Positions 12,711 to 24,900 of a DNA stretch of 64,000 bases are shown one piece after another. This DNA comes from Pinus tabuliformis (taxonomy: Eukaryota; Streptophyta; Pinopsida; Pinales; Pinaceae). Under the pieces are notes generated by a model. It did no database searches and was not told where the DNA came from. It saw only the letters and a program-made list of their open reading frames with translations. Made by a program: the position numbers and the translations under genes. How positions within the stretch are numbered: position 1 is the stretch's first letter; each line of letters opens with the position of its first letter. Where the stretch lies: the NCBI GenBank assembly GCA_031772625.1, contig CM062810.1, positions 873,103,650 to 873,167,649 of the forward strand. The letters are read 5' to 3'.

Positions 12711-14617
12711 TTTTCCTTTGTTAAATGCTTTAAGCCCAAGGTTCTTTGAGTCTTAATAACTGCATGCCAACCCAACATCAGAGCCCCTCTATCGAAAATT
12801 TCAAAATGGAACATGTTGCAAAACTTCTATATGTGATCGATGTTTGCTATCTCCCTTGGTTCTTACGATGGCCAGCCACCATATCAGATCCCCTTAATCA
12901 GAGGATTTCAATCCAAGATTTTACTTTCATGCAACAACATGCTTGAACCTTTGAACGTGGATCTCTGTTCGATTACATCATTCATTGCCCTTTGGCACCT
13001 TGTAATTGGTGACCTGTATCACCCTCTTTTTCCCCCCTTGGGGGCCCTGAAAATGTTCAAACTTCGTGCTACATGTCCACCATCCTGCTATACCATGTTG
13101 ACATCATATGCCATGTGGCTTTATTGGAACCAATATTTGTCCACCACGTGTCCCTTATCAAAACTAATCATATTGTGCCACACATCCATTTGGAAGAGAG
13201 GGAAAAGGAATGTGCATGTCTTATTTTGCAATGAAAATCCTTCATTATTTTGTTTCGATGTTTCCCCGATGGTTTAAAATTCTCGGTACTTTTATATCGC
13301 AAAATTTAAAATTTGTCACCCGTCTGATTCACCAATTGTAGATAAGCGATATGGACCTCCGACTACACGCAGGGTAATTGAAATATCGCATCCACTATCA
13401 TATCAAACATTTTGAAATACCACATATATTAAATCAAGGATATGGCTTAATCCTCTGATTATCGATTTGTTCCAGACCCAATATAGTAATCGAAAATAAT
13501 TTAATGGAATAGTGAATCCGCTAGAGTTATATCATAGTTATAACATCATAGGAATTCTTTTAGAAATTTGCTATACATATTTCATTGGTCCTATATAATA
13601 ATAAGAAAATATCTAAACTCTGAAACTCCAAACTATGCTATGGATGTCCAACCACCAAATTCAAACCCAATTGTTTTATCATATCAAAATTAAATGTAAA
13701 ATCGCTTCCACCCCTTCTCGTAACTTTTGGAATAAGATCTCTGATAAGATCCACTGTCTATGCACATATCTTTCTTTCGTTGTCTATTTTATTCATTAAT
13801 TAAGCGTGATTAACCGATTATGTGCATTTACAATCGTTTTATTCTCCCTCGTACAAAGATTGTATCTTTTATTCCCTTGTGCAGAACCACATTAATAGGA
13901 TGAATTGGACTTTTTCTCTCGGATATGTCCAAAATATGTATTCGGATGTCAATGTTTCAATACGCGAAAAATCCGATATATGTTTAATGAATATGTCGCA
14001 TTATTTAATGATTCCAACTTGAAGCCTATACACTCATCTTGGTCTCGGCGACTATTCAATTCATTAATATAATTAATGGACCAACTTACTCTGTTTATTT
14101 TCACTTTGTTCTCACTTGCACGAATTTTATATGTATTATGCCATGGCCACTTTATGATATGCGTTTATTGAAACGAACCACATTAATATGCTAGATCAGA
14201 TTTTTCGCTTCCAAGATTTCCAAAAGGATTCTTCTCGTGTCAAAGTTTCAAAGCCCAGAAACTCCCATATATGCTTAATAAATATGTCACATTTTCCTAC
14301 GATTATGGTTTCAAACCTATCCACACATCTTGCTGTCAAGGCCTCTTCTATTCAATAATATAATTAATGACCCAAAAATGTGCATTTACTCTCACTTTAC
14401 TCTTGCTTAGAGGAGCATCTCTCTCATTGTCTTTGTCATTTGTATCACCACGATCTCTATGATGTGTCCTCACTCTCATTTATTATTCCCTATGCTTAGT
14501 TGGTAGATGGGTGTGCCCTCTATTTAGCCTCTTCACCTTGCACTATTATGTTGCTCTTTCGAGCTGTAGTTTCTGTTGTTGTTTCTCTGCTATTACTTGT
14601 GTCTTTCTATTTCTACC
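12711..14617. repeat. 2-kb tandem repeat, copy C (left part, split by an insertion)
   Basis: Matches copy B from its start to 14617. There the match stops and an unrelated 4.3-kb element begins. The match to B resumes at 18961 and runs to about 19080. Taken together, C is about 2.03 kb, close to the length of B. It is non-coding as far as I can see. Confidence 0.88.
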
Positions 14618-15630
14618 TGTTGGCTTAGGGGGTCCTGACCTAGGTTTAGAGTTAGTTGCGCCAACCAACAAATACCTACACTACCAGCCCTTTTAGGAAC
14701 AACCCACGTAGTGCAAGCTGCAGTCTCACCCGAAGCCGTTTGTGGGGATGCAAGAACCAAGTTTCGGCATCCAGAGACTAGTGTGATGTCTTCCAGTGCC
14801 TCAAATTTTCTCTTGCGCAGACTGATACATTCCTAAGCACAATGTTGCAACTCTATCAAAATGGCCTTTAGACCTTCGCGAAGGTCTATGATCAGTCTTT
14901 GCAGACCTTTAACAGTTAGTTTATCTACTTACGCGCATCAGAAAGCAATACTAAATTAGTGTTTGTGCAGATTTACTTAGGTTAAATTAGTAAATACCAA
15001 AGAATTCATCAGAGGGTTCGCAAAATTACTTAAACATGCATTGCGTACATCACTAATAGTTATTCAATAGAATCGTGCAACATTCAATCAATATTCCATA
15101 AAACACATCATTCATTGACAACATATATCATAACAGAAGTAAACAGAAATACACAAGAATTATTTGGAAATTGTCTTTATTGATCTTCAATTCAGAATTA
15201 TAGACTTGAAACTACCATGCACACTCAGTTGTAGGGGTCCACGCACTCAGTATCGGACTCTACTTAGGCCTCTGCACACTCAGTTGCAGAGCCTTTCTTC
15301 TCCTATCTGACCCTCTTCTCTCTGCTATCACTTCTCTTCTATCTACCCATTGCTTGTCAATTATTCAAAAACTTGCCTTAGACTCTCTAAGACACATCTA
15401 TTTATATTCTTTTTCATACAATCCCATGGTCCGTAGACCATGCGTGGATCTGAAAACCAACTCAAACTTTACATAAACAAGGAGATAAAACCCCTTTGAC
15501 TTCTAATCATCTACGTGCTCTGCATCCACTAATCGTGGAGACTTTACACTAGTTACAAAAATGTATCAAAACTTGGCTTATCTTAACCCCAAAACTGACC
15601 CAGGGGACCCCATCCAGTAGGCTCCCAACA
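14618..15630 (-). repeat. LTR-like block (3' LTR in minus orientation) with TATA and polyA signal
   Basis: About 1013 bp that starts and ends with the inverted hexamer TGTTGG/CCAACA. Read on the minus strand, it carries GAATATAAATAG (TATA-like, near 15400) and, further on, AATAAAG (polyadenylation-like, near 15180). That is the order expected for U3-R-U5. A G-run with GGGGGATC, on the minus strand at about 15684-15692, lies just inside the internal side and could be a polypurine tract. The partner LTR was not found. Confidence 0.6.
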
Positions 15631-15639
15631 CAAAGATCA

Positions 15640-18600
15640 TGATTAGCCCTTGAGTCATTCAACTGGTGATGAAATCTTGCTGTGAAGATCCCCCAGCTCG
15701 ACCTAGATTACTATGACTTTAGAAGTGCTCTGTGTTGCTTCCTACTTGACTTATTCAACCAATTTTTTTGTATTTGGTCCTTCTACGACCCGCCTCATCA
15801 TCTATTGTGTATGTTGTAAGCCCTTAAGCTTATCTTGGATAGTGGTCGTGACTTAATAAGCCTCCTCTAACCAAGGCTACGACCTGGCCTTAAGCAAGGC
15901 CTCCTTCTTCTGTGCTTCCTCTACATGTGCTAGGAGTTGCTTTCCCTCATGTAATTTGGCTAAGGCCTGTGTTGGTGCTATAGAGCGTGTGGTTGCCCTA
16001 ACTTCATCATATTACCGATGTAGCTCCCTGACCTCTGTGTTCAGTGTCTGCAGGTTCAGGTCCTCCTACAAATTGATCACTAACTCCATTGCTTGCTCGA
16101 ACAATGCCTTACAGTCAATGACTATGGCATCCAGGTTGGCCATTCTTTCCTTTATCATGGCTCTACGTTGCTCCCAGACCTTAGGTGGAGTTGTGGGCTA
16201 CAACTTTAACTGCAGCTCTGTAATCTTAATGTTCATCTCAAACTAAACTCGACCAACCTCTACTTTAGCTTCGTGCACACCAGCAACAAGTTTTCTGATC
16301 TTTGCTTATGGTTGTGCATCCTCCGGGACGGGAATCTCAGGCACTGTCTTGCATGCATTTGCAACTGCTAACTCTAGTTGTGAAATCTACACTTGCAACA
16401 TCTCCTTTTCCTTCAGATCCTCTGTCTTTTCAGCAATCATCTACTCATTATTCACTCTGTACTCGCTGATGAGGTTGAGGGTGTGTTGCTCCCAGGATCT
16501 CAATTCATCTGCCACCCTTGCATGCAACGCATGGAGGGTCTCGTTAGAGAGTGCGATCGTTGGTTGTCTTTGCACTAAGGGCTCCATATTTTAGTGCTAT
16601 GGTTCTAAGGTCAAGGGTTCAAACTAACTCTGCTGCTTGGCTTGTCCCCACTGTCAGGATCGCTTGTTCCACGCTCACCTATCTGGTTCTCACCTGTATT
16701 CATCTTGCCTAGATCTGCAACTCATGAAGATCCTTTTTGATGCTCTCCAACGTCTTCATATATTGTTGCTTAAATTGCTCCAACACTTCAGTCATGGTAT
16801 CCTTGATTTTATCCCTGATCTCATCGAGATCGCCTTCTGTTAAGACCATGGAATCAGCTTGTGACTTATTTGATTTTTGGTTCTTCCTTGTGCCTTCCTG
16901 TTGCTCCTTATCACATTTCTTTAGAATGAATGGGGTGCTCTGCACCTCATTTCTGCCACCGAATCGCCTTGAAATTTCCTCCTCCTCTATCTCCGGCAAA
17001 GGTGACCTGTAATTTTTTTGTGATTCACGCTACTCCTGTTCTGAATACTCCATGGCAGTGCATTCTTCTTCCACCTGAGCCTTTTCTGCAGCTTCCTTAT
17101 TTTTTTGCTTTGAGAGTGTATGCACAGCTATCTTAGCTGCCTACTTTCTCTTCTACACAGAAGAACTTCCCGCACCCATGCTTGTTCTAGCATCTAAGTC
17201 TGAGTGGGCATGCCACTCTACAGGCCATCTTGCTACCACCTCCTACACATATGTTTCCATCACCAAATATGGAAATTCATGCCATTTCTATTGTGGATCC
17301 TTCCGCTCTTGAATGTATATTATGTGGAAGTCAACCTTGAATGTTGCATAGGGTGACAGTTGCATGAACAAGGTTGGGAACAACCTCGGACGCTAGTTAA
17401 CGGCCATGCAGAGACTCATTTCCATAAGAACCCTAAATATCTTCATCTCTGTAATCCGCATGAGGTCCTTTGTAGCCCATAAGGAAGTGAATTGTGTTAC
17501 CTTTGGCAATCCTTCCTCAAGCGGAGGAAACTGACTGTCCTCTGACAATTCCCATGTGACAAGCACAATGGACAGTAACAAACAAGTGTAGTGAAATGAA
17601 TTGGTTTCATCCTAGGCCTCTCAGCATTTCGTGAGGAACTCTTGACAGAGGTATCTGGACCAATTGAATTGTACACACTTCGCACACTGGGAAGCCAGGG
17701 AAACTATAGGCGCTGGAACTTCATACGTACGACATTTCCTCATCACCTTCCCTACTAATATCTAGGTGGCCAATTGAACCACCTAATCTATGATAAAGAG
17801 GATTTAATACCCTCACAATTTCTTCACAAGGTCCTAATCTCTCTTCATTCATTCTACGAGGTCCTTTTCCCCCATCTTGCCGCCAAACTCCTTGGTCAGG
17901 TTCTGGTCTTCATAAGGTAGGTGCATGATTATGTGAATAAGCATATTTGTAATGGGTATAGGCCCTCGTATCCATAGACAGCCATCATGTACCAATGTGA
18001 GAAGCTGACACACACAGATTATGTTGATGGGGGTGCGGTGATAATGGGGTACCCATAGCAGATTGAGTAACCCCGAGTTCTGGACACTACAAACCCTTTC
18101 CTATATTTCCAATGCAGTAACACCTGACTTCGCATAGTAGACATGCCTCATGTACTTATCCATCACTAAGTATGGAAACCTAGTGTGATCTGTGAGGTCC
18201 CAATCCTCCATTTTCAATATTGGGATCTGCATGAGCCGTAGACCTTCAAAAGGGACCTACTCTGGTAGTAGGGGCATGGAAACGGTGAACTTCTCAAAAT
18301 CTAGGTCCTTCAGGACCACCTCCTTTCCCTTTCTTGGAGGGATATACTGGGGTATCTTTGTGAGGGGTTCTGATCCTTCGGCATCAATGTCTTATGTTCC
18401 TTGGGCTTCTTCCGCTTCTAGGTCCATGACTTTCTTTGGCTGCTTGTCTTTCTTTTGTTTTTCTTGTGTTGTGGAATGCTTTCTTGGTGATTCACGCATC
18501 GGTACTAGCTTTTTCTACTTATTCTTTGTCAATTTGGTTATTTGGGTTTCTCTGTTAGGTGTAGGCTTTGGCCTAGGCAACCTCGGCGTCGTAGGAATAG

Positions 18601-18733
18601 GAACTGGGGCTTCCATACTTACCACTTTCGGGGCTGCTCTCTCAGAGGCAACATCACCACCAGTACTCATAGTTTCAATGGGACTTGGTTCAAGCATTTT
18701 CTCTAGAATAAACTTCTGATTTAGCTCAAACAA
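15640..18733 (-). pseudogene. Degenerate ORF of unknown family carried by the 14.6-19.0 kb element
   Basis: On the minus strand a protein can be followed from MFELNQKFILEKMLEP (start at 18733) down to a coiled-coil region ending near 16709. The N-terminal part (18515-18733) is rich in P, T and K. The middle (about 17400-18450) has W- and Y-rich pieces such as MEDWDLTDHTRFPYLV. The part at 16709-16999 is charged and helical (EIRDKIKDTMTEVLEQFKQQ), likely a coiled coil. At least a dozen in-frame stops occur, many plausibly from Q or W codons by C-to-T or G-to-A change. No protease, reverse transcriptase or integrase motif is visible. It may be a gag-like protein of a non-autonomous retroelement or a captured host gene; I do not recognise it. 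Confidence 0.5.
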
Positions 18734-18829
18734 CTTAGAAAACGCAGAGCTTGCAACTAAATATTCTCAATACAATCGGTTCATAGGCGAGAGACAAAAA
18801 ATATCACTAGCAATTCTGAGGGCACAAAG

Positions 18830-18860
18830 TGTTCTCTGTTGGACCAACACACGTAATTTA
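18830..18860 (-). promoter_or_regulatory. TATA-like element upstream of the minus-strand ORF
   Basis: The minus strand reads CCCTATAAATTACGTG about 125 bp before the ATG at 18733, a TATA-box-like sequence in the right place and orientation. It is followed by a TGTTGGTCCAACA palindrome. Function is inferred from sequence only. Confidence 0.35.
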
Positions 18861-18960
18861 TAGGGAGTTTTGAATTCAAATCCGACTGTTCGCCTCAATT
18901 TCTAATAATAAATGTTGTTGTAGTGGTAGATCTTCAAATATTTTTTCTTAAATTCCAACA

Positions 18961-19080
18961 CTACTTCACGTCATTTTGCTTCCTTCAACCGGATAATTAT
19001 CCCAAAATTTCATTCACAAGCAGGTGAGAATCAAAATCCTGCTAACCATATCACTTTTTTCACTCAAATGAAAAGTTTCA
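18961..19080. repeat. 2-kb tandem repeat, copy C (right part)
   Basis: About 120 bp matching copy B 12592-12710 (shared words around 'atttcattcacaag' and 'aggtgagaatc'). It completes copy C after the insertion. Homology fades after about 19080, where the array ends. Confidence 0.8.
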
Positions 19081-19739
19081 ATGTTTTCATATTATATATG
19101 TAGCTTAAAATGATATCTACATTGTCACAACATTCAAAACACCCCCTATAGAGTTTCTAAAATGTCATATATAGGGAGCCAACTTTCTATGCTTAGACAT
19201 TTCAAACTTACTTCTCTGTTACCTTTCACTATTGGTAGCAATCTAGATTGCGAACCTTTCTTCTTTCATTTGTTCTCGCTCCTTTATTTCCGTTTCTTCC
19301 AATGTTGACAATATTTCACATAGTTTCACCTTTTAGAAAATCTCCTTTTCTCCTCATCATGGAAGTTTCCTTGACATAGAATTCCATCACTTTGTTGTTG
19401 GCTGACTGTACAGGGATCCAACCATTGCTCCAAATAGTTGAACTCGCCCTTCTTACTTCAACAAAGACAACATCCCAATGCTACTAAATTTCCCTCTCTG
19501 GTGGTACCTCTCAGCACAAAAATTTCCTTATGTCTGCTTATAATGGCCATGTTGTCTCTGGTGCCCTCAAGTTGGGCTCGGTTTTCATTCTCAAAGAAGT
19601 GACTTGCACTTTTTTGAGAAACTATGCATATGTTCACTCTTCACCATATCCATCATGTTTTTCTATTCCTTCCCTCTCTATGCTTTTGTCACTCTAACTA
19701 ATGTTGCATTTATTTTCTCTTTCTTTCCTTCTTTTCAGG
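19081..19739. other. Spacer between repeat C and the RPA-like pseudogene
   Basis: No repeat partner in the window and no convincing coding frame. Its end (19700-19739) is a long pyrimidine stretch finishing TTTTCAG, a good splice-acceptor-like sequence just before the RPA-like reading frame. The 5' part of that gene may therefore have been on an upstream exon that I cannot recognise. Confidence 0.4.
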
Positions 19740-21199
19740 ACTCTTCAGGTTATTGAACTTGAAGTTCTTGAATGTCATGCACCTTTGATTGGGGACCCGA
19801 CCCTTCTTCAAATTATACAACTATCCACATACCAACTAGGCTCTTCAATGTCACACGACCCTGCCTCATATACTTCTCCTTCGACATGGACTTCTCCTTC
19901 ATCATCAACTCAGTTGTCCTCTACTTTGCCTATTGCCATTTCATTCATGGTGCTAAGTCCCTACCGTAAACAATGGTGAATCTAGGCTAGGGTTGAAGGA
20001 AAAATAGTCGTTTTCTCGTACAACAATGCTTGAGCCTCTGTAAAGCTATTTGGATTTGACCTCGCTGATTCTACCAATGATGTAATCCATCTCTCTCCCT
20101 TTAGTGATTTAGGAGATTCCTTGCATGAGCTTGTCCATATTGGGTAGATTTACATGGTTTCAAATAGCAGAGTGAAACCAACAAACACAAATTACAACCA
20201 TCTCAATAGAAAATGGGAAGTCTCTCTCTCTGTAACTTCCAATGTTGAACCTTCCCTAGATGATGTTCTAACAATTCCTTTCCAAATTTTCCATTTTAAA
20301 TCTATAGATGAAATCAGATATGCAAACCTCGACTCAATTGTCGACATAATTGGCATTGTCAGGTCCACTTCTCCAACTTCCATGATTTTTCAAAGAGATA
20401 GCTATGAAACATCTAGAGAAGCTATCAGCTTAGAAGACATGTTTGGGTATGGTATCAATGCCACCTTATAGGGGGAGCATTGTGACACAGTAGGCAAGCA
20501 ACTTTTTGAACTTGCCTCTTCTGTTGCTTCGACCGTGCTTACAGTCAAAGGTGGTTGCAGAGCTGAATTTATGGAAGAACTATCCAGAATATCTCGACCA
20601 CCAACCTCATGCTAGATCCCAACATTCCAGAGACTAACCAACTCCAGTCATGGTTTTACCAAATAGGTTGCTTTGCCTCTTCACCATCATTAATTAGAAA
20701 ATTATTGGGGTCTTCCAAGCACCACCACCCACAATGTATAATTATAAACCTCATAGACTCGCATGCTACTGAAAACACAACATGGTGCTCTGTGCATGGA
20801 ACCATCACCTCTATTGACATGCAATATTTCTACTTCGTTGCATTCCCTCTCTCATATGATGGAATGGAGTGCATGAAAAAAGTTGTCAACCACTCAAATG
20901 GAATGTGGCACTACACAAAATGTGGTGGGGACTTCCCGGAATGTTAGTATTGTTATGTGCTTAAATTTGAAATATATGACCACACAGGCCTACTGGAAAA
21001 TGTTACTTCTTTTTATGATCCTGCAACTGAACTCATGGGTGTCCAAGAAAAATATTTTTTCATACTCTCCAGTGATCCTAATGTTATCCACGAGTTTCAT
21101 GCAATGGTTTCATGTTGTCCTTTCCTCTTCACACTGTCTATGAAAACATATAACTTCAATGGTGTCAATCATTTGAAGTTTCTGGTAATAAATTCATAG
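19740..21199 (+). pseudogene. RPA1-like (replication protein A large subunit) pseudogene, Helitron-associated
   Basis: RPA1 binds single-stranded DNA through OB folds, and autonomous plant Helitrons often carry such a gene. From 19961 one frame reads LSPYRKQW, later KLFGFDLADSTNDVI, then IYMVSNSRVKPTN: the OB fold of DBD-A, with four in-frame stops. DBD-B follows (20190-20620), including DSIVDIIGIV and EAISLEDMFGYG, then a frameshift to MLDPNIPETNQLQSWF. The DBD-C zinc region lies at 20830-20950. It has MECMKKV and KCGGDFPEC, but the first cysteine is F (VAFPLS) and the third is Y (MWHYTKC), so zinc binding would be lost. The tail reads YDHTGLLENVTSFYD and ends at 21199. Frameshifts near 20600 and 20947 plus several stops make it non-functional. 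A Helitron Rep/helicase pseudogene follows 770 bp downstream on the same strand. Confidence 0.85.
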
Positions 21200-21968
21200 G
21201 AAATCAACTATGGCTCTACATATTCTGTTCTTATCTAGGATGTTAAAAGAATGTCTAGTACTTCAATTGTTCGCCACCTTTGAAACTCGTTTTATTTTCC
21301 CCATGCCACGCTAAATTGTAAACAACAAATTCTATATGCTTTTCTATTCATTTTCATTTCATCCCCCATCGCCCTCTTCTTCTCTTCACTTCATCATTGT
21401 ACTTCTCTTGCTTACGTATATACACCTATGTTACATGTTTCACTTTTCACCTTTTCATAATTCTCCATATTTTACCTTTAGATGGAGTATATATGATTTA
21501 TGGAGTATATATGATTTTTCCTTCTTCCTTCTAAACAAAATAGAATGGTTACATCCTTTTAAAGTGTGCTTTGTGAAACTAAATACAAACACTAGATTTT
21601 TATAAATGATTGGTGTTTCCTTACCTTAAATCTATTTGGTAAATCAAATATAAATAGTTATCACTCACCACAAAAAAAACTTCGTTGAAATAAGATTGAT
21701 TTCAACAACAAAATTTCAATGGCACGACATTAGTGCGTTATGACAAAGAAATATAAAATTTATTATAAAAATGTTCGTCCAACCAATTAAATGCAACCAC
21801 TTTATCAAAAGGCACATCTACCTTATAAGCTAAAAGGCACTATTTCGAAAATATAACTAGTAATGGAGTTCTTGGTTTTGGGGGATATGCACTTTATCTT
21901 TGCACTGAAGACTACTCTTTCCCATCTCCTATATTCACTAATACTTTTGTCCCCATAATTTTATTAGG
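21200..21968. other. Spacer between the two Helitron pseudogenes
   Basis: AT-rich and pyrimidine-rich sequence without a sustained frame. A short exact repeat of about 19 bp occurs in tandem near 21483-21520 ('tggagtatatatgattt' twice). No Helitron terminus (CTRR with hairpin) is recognisable here, as expected for the middle of an element. Confidence 0.5.
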
Positions 21969-24900
21969 ATGGACATGCAAACATCTTCTGCAAACCCCTC
22001 AAGAAATGTTCACAAGAAACTCCTTTATGCACAAAATAAAGACGCCTCCAACAAAAAAAGACTAATCAAATATAAAGATGATTTAAACAACCAAGCGTTT
22101 CCAAGTATACCCCCATACATTTCTCTTCCCAAACATCTCGAAGCTTCACTTGGAAACCCATGTCCTTCAACATTCCTTGCTCTGACTGTACCTACCCTTC
22201 AACTTTCTCCATTCACTAGCACTTCTTCCTCATATACATTGCACACCCACCATTGAATCATCCTCCTTCACCCTCCCATCCCCATATTTTGTTCAATGTT
22301 TCCCTTAACCACGCACACCACCGATTTCTTGAAAGGATAGATGACCTCTCTCCCTTGCATGTTTTCTCCATATGCAAAGAATCATACCCCAATATGAAAA
22401 CTAAATTCTTACATGGTAACCTACGTTTCTCCCAATGTGTAACTACAAAATCCACCCACCGCTTCTCACTTGCAAACAACATGGACCCCGACAACCAACC
22501 ATTCTCCCTTGCTACTCTAACACAGATAAAGGAAATTCTCATATCACGTGCCATCCCAGTCTTGCAAGTCACCCACGCACGAGGTGGACAGTACAAATAC
22601 ATTGGTCATACTATTTGTTCCCCCAAGACATCACTACAATCACCAACATTTTTCCACACTTGGTTTTTGAATTGGACGTCGTCATTGTTATTAGACATGA
22701 CTCTGACTGTAAAACATATGATTTCATTGGTAGCAAGACACATGTTCTTTTAGCTTTAGAGTACAAACTAGACCATGATCCCTACTACAAGGATGTCCAT
22801 TTGGACCAAGCTGCAATATCTGCCTTGCCAACTCACCCTTCTGATATGTCTTCTCTCATCTTTCACATTACCACCTCCTCTCCTGAACCACTACTTGCCT
22901 TCCCTACTTTCAATGATAACATTCTAGCACAATCCACCCCAACAAACCTCCAATGATCCTCTTTTGTAATAGCACTCCCAAATTCCCATACTGAGCTTGA
23001 AGAAATATCCAACTACCTGCAATCTCACCGTACTAATTCCACTACTTCACTTTCGTGGCCCTCTGTTTCCCACTCCATTGTCAATGAATATACCACAAAA
23101 TTCTTGTTTTCTATGGCATTCCCCACACTCTTCCCCACAGCGGTTGCTATGATTGGTCAACCACATCTTAAAAAAGTTAAAATGCAAGAATATGTTGTTC
23201 ACCTCATACGCTACTATGATAACCTCTTTGCCCAACATCAAAGGTTTCAGTATTACTTGTATAATTTTATGTTGCGACATCGTAGTTAAGAAACTATTGT
23301 TCTTTTTGTCAAAAGAAACCTTGAAGAGGGCTTTCCAATGACCATTTCATACATTTTTGCATGCCTTGATGACATGCCTGATTCCATGGTTCCTAACCAG
23401 ATTATGCGCTTCGGGTCAGGCCTTAGAGGGACACGCTTATTCTGGAACAAACATAGAGGTGAACTCACTAATATGATCGTACAAATAGGTAGCCCTACTT
23501 TCTTCTTCACCCTTAGTGCAATTGACACCAAATGGCATGACATGCACATGGTCATGCCTAGTGCGCTCCCCCTGCGGACTCATCGGAGTTGTCTCGATGG
23601 AAATTCAACAATATAATCAGCAATCCACATCTTGCAGCCAGTACATTCATTGTCGATTCACAATCTTCCTCGAAGAGGTCTTGCAAAAAGGTTTCCATGC
23701 AAAGGACTTTTGGTGCAAGTTTTTGCCTGACCATCCTTCTGCTTTTTCGTTTTTTTGCCCAGAATTACACCCACCTCACAAAATTTAATTTCTCATATTT
23801 GCAGATATGAGTGGAAACATAGGGGCTCTGTACACATACATGCTTTCCTTTGGCTAGAAAACACACCTAATATGGACAACCCCTATTAGGATGACCAAGG
23901 CGCGGTGGATTGAGTGAAGCCGTATTTCGATGGACACATGTTTGCTTACAATCCTCAGCTTGCTGAACAATGTGCACCTCATGTACACATCTCTATAGAG
24001 CATGACCCATGCATCCTGTCGCCTTTAGGACTATGAGGATCTTCTCAAGTGCATTCAACAACATACAAAATGCCACCCCTCTTCATGTATTCACAAAAAT
24101 GCTCCTACTTTTGTTAGCCGCTATGGAGTTCCATGGGATTTCAATGCCACCTCCTCTTTGATGATTGAAGATAGTGGAGAAAGAAATAAGTCTCGAATCA
24201 TAATGATGACAATTTAAATATACACAACTTTTCCATGTTATCCATATGGAGAGAAAACATTGATTGCCAACACGTTTTGTCTCGACATGTTTTTCTCCAT
24301 TACATCGCGAAATATGTATCAAAGTCGGAGACAAAATCACAAAGTCATCGGTAAGTATTGTCACCTGTCTCGTAGGCTGATCAACCCGAAGTACCTATTT
24401 TTAGTGTCGTCCAGAAAATTTTAATAGAAACAGTTGCCGATAGGGACATCAGCGCATAGGAAACATGCGACATGCTACAAAAACCACCCCTTTCACTTTC
24501 TAGTCGCTCAATTATTTCCATCAATGTTACTCAAATTGTTTCTTAATGTGTTGCTCATGGTCCAGGTTCCCCCTTCCCAAAACTACCCTTCATTGTAGCA
24601 TACATGAATAGACCTCCTTCACTTGAAACACTAACTCTTCTTGAGGCTGCACATTCCTGGTCTTTCTATTCTCCCCTAAAACATAACCAATGGAACAAAT
24701 AAATCCTTGGAAGATTGTTCATCTCCTCTCTTGATATTCCTTAATCCCTTCTCCTACTGATGCATCCTACGCTTCCTTTTGTTGGAATGAACTACTTCTA
24801 TATTACCCTTTCCACATACTCCCATCAGACATTGCCTCCACTGATGCAACAATCGTTTTTCCTTGGGAACAAAAAATATATGGGTATGTTCCATGGCATG

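Larger units (their letters stand above)
14618..18960 (-). mobile_element. 4.34-kb inserted element in repeat copy C, bounded TGTTGG/CCAACA
   Basis: The element starts TGTTGG (14618-14623) and ends CCAACA (18955-18960). It is flanked by CTACC (14613-14617) and CTACT (18961-18965), a near-perfect 5-bp target duplication. Copy B at 12570-12620 is the matching empty site: removing 14618-18960 plus one flank restores its sequence almost letter for letter. The coding region reads on the minus strand, and the low-coordinate end is an LTR-like block (14618-15630). I cannot find a matching LTR at the high-coordinate end, where only about 227 bp precede the start of the minus-strand frame. The element is therefore chimeric, partly deleted or of an unusual type. 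The insertion is seen directly; the class (LTR retroelement derivative) is inferred. Confidence 0.85.

Noticed and set aside
16349-18719. Several plus-strand frames, including a 175-residue one at 18192-18719
   Set aside because: They are shadows of the minus-strand ORF of the 14.6-19 kb element. Their composition (S, F, L, C rich) is that of reverse-strand reading.
14618-18960. A complete two-LTR retrotransposon
   Set aside because: Only one LTR-like block was found. The high-coordinate end shares just the hexamer, so a complete LTR element is not supported.
22258-22602. 114-residue minus-strand frame
   Set aside because: Antisense shadow of the Helitron RepHel N-terminal region.
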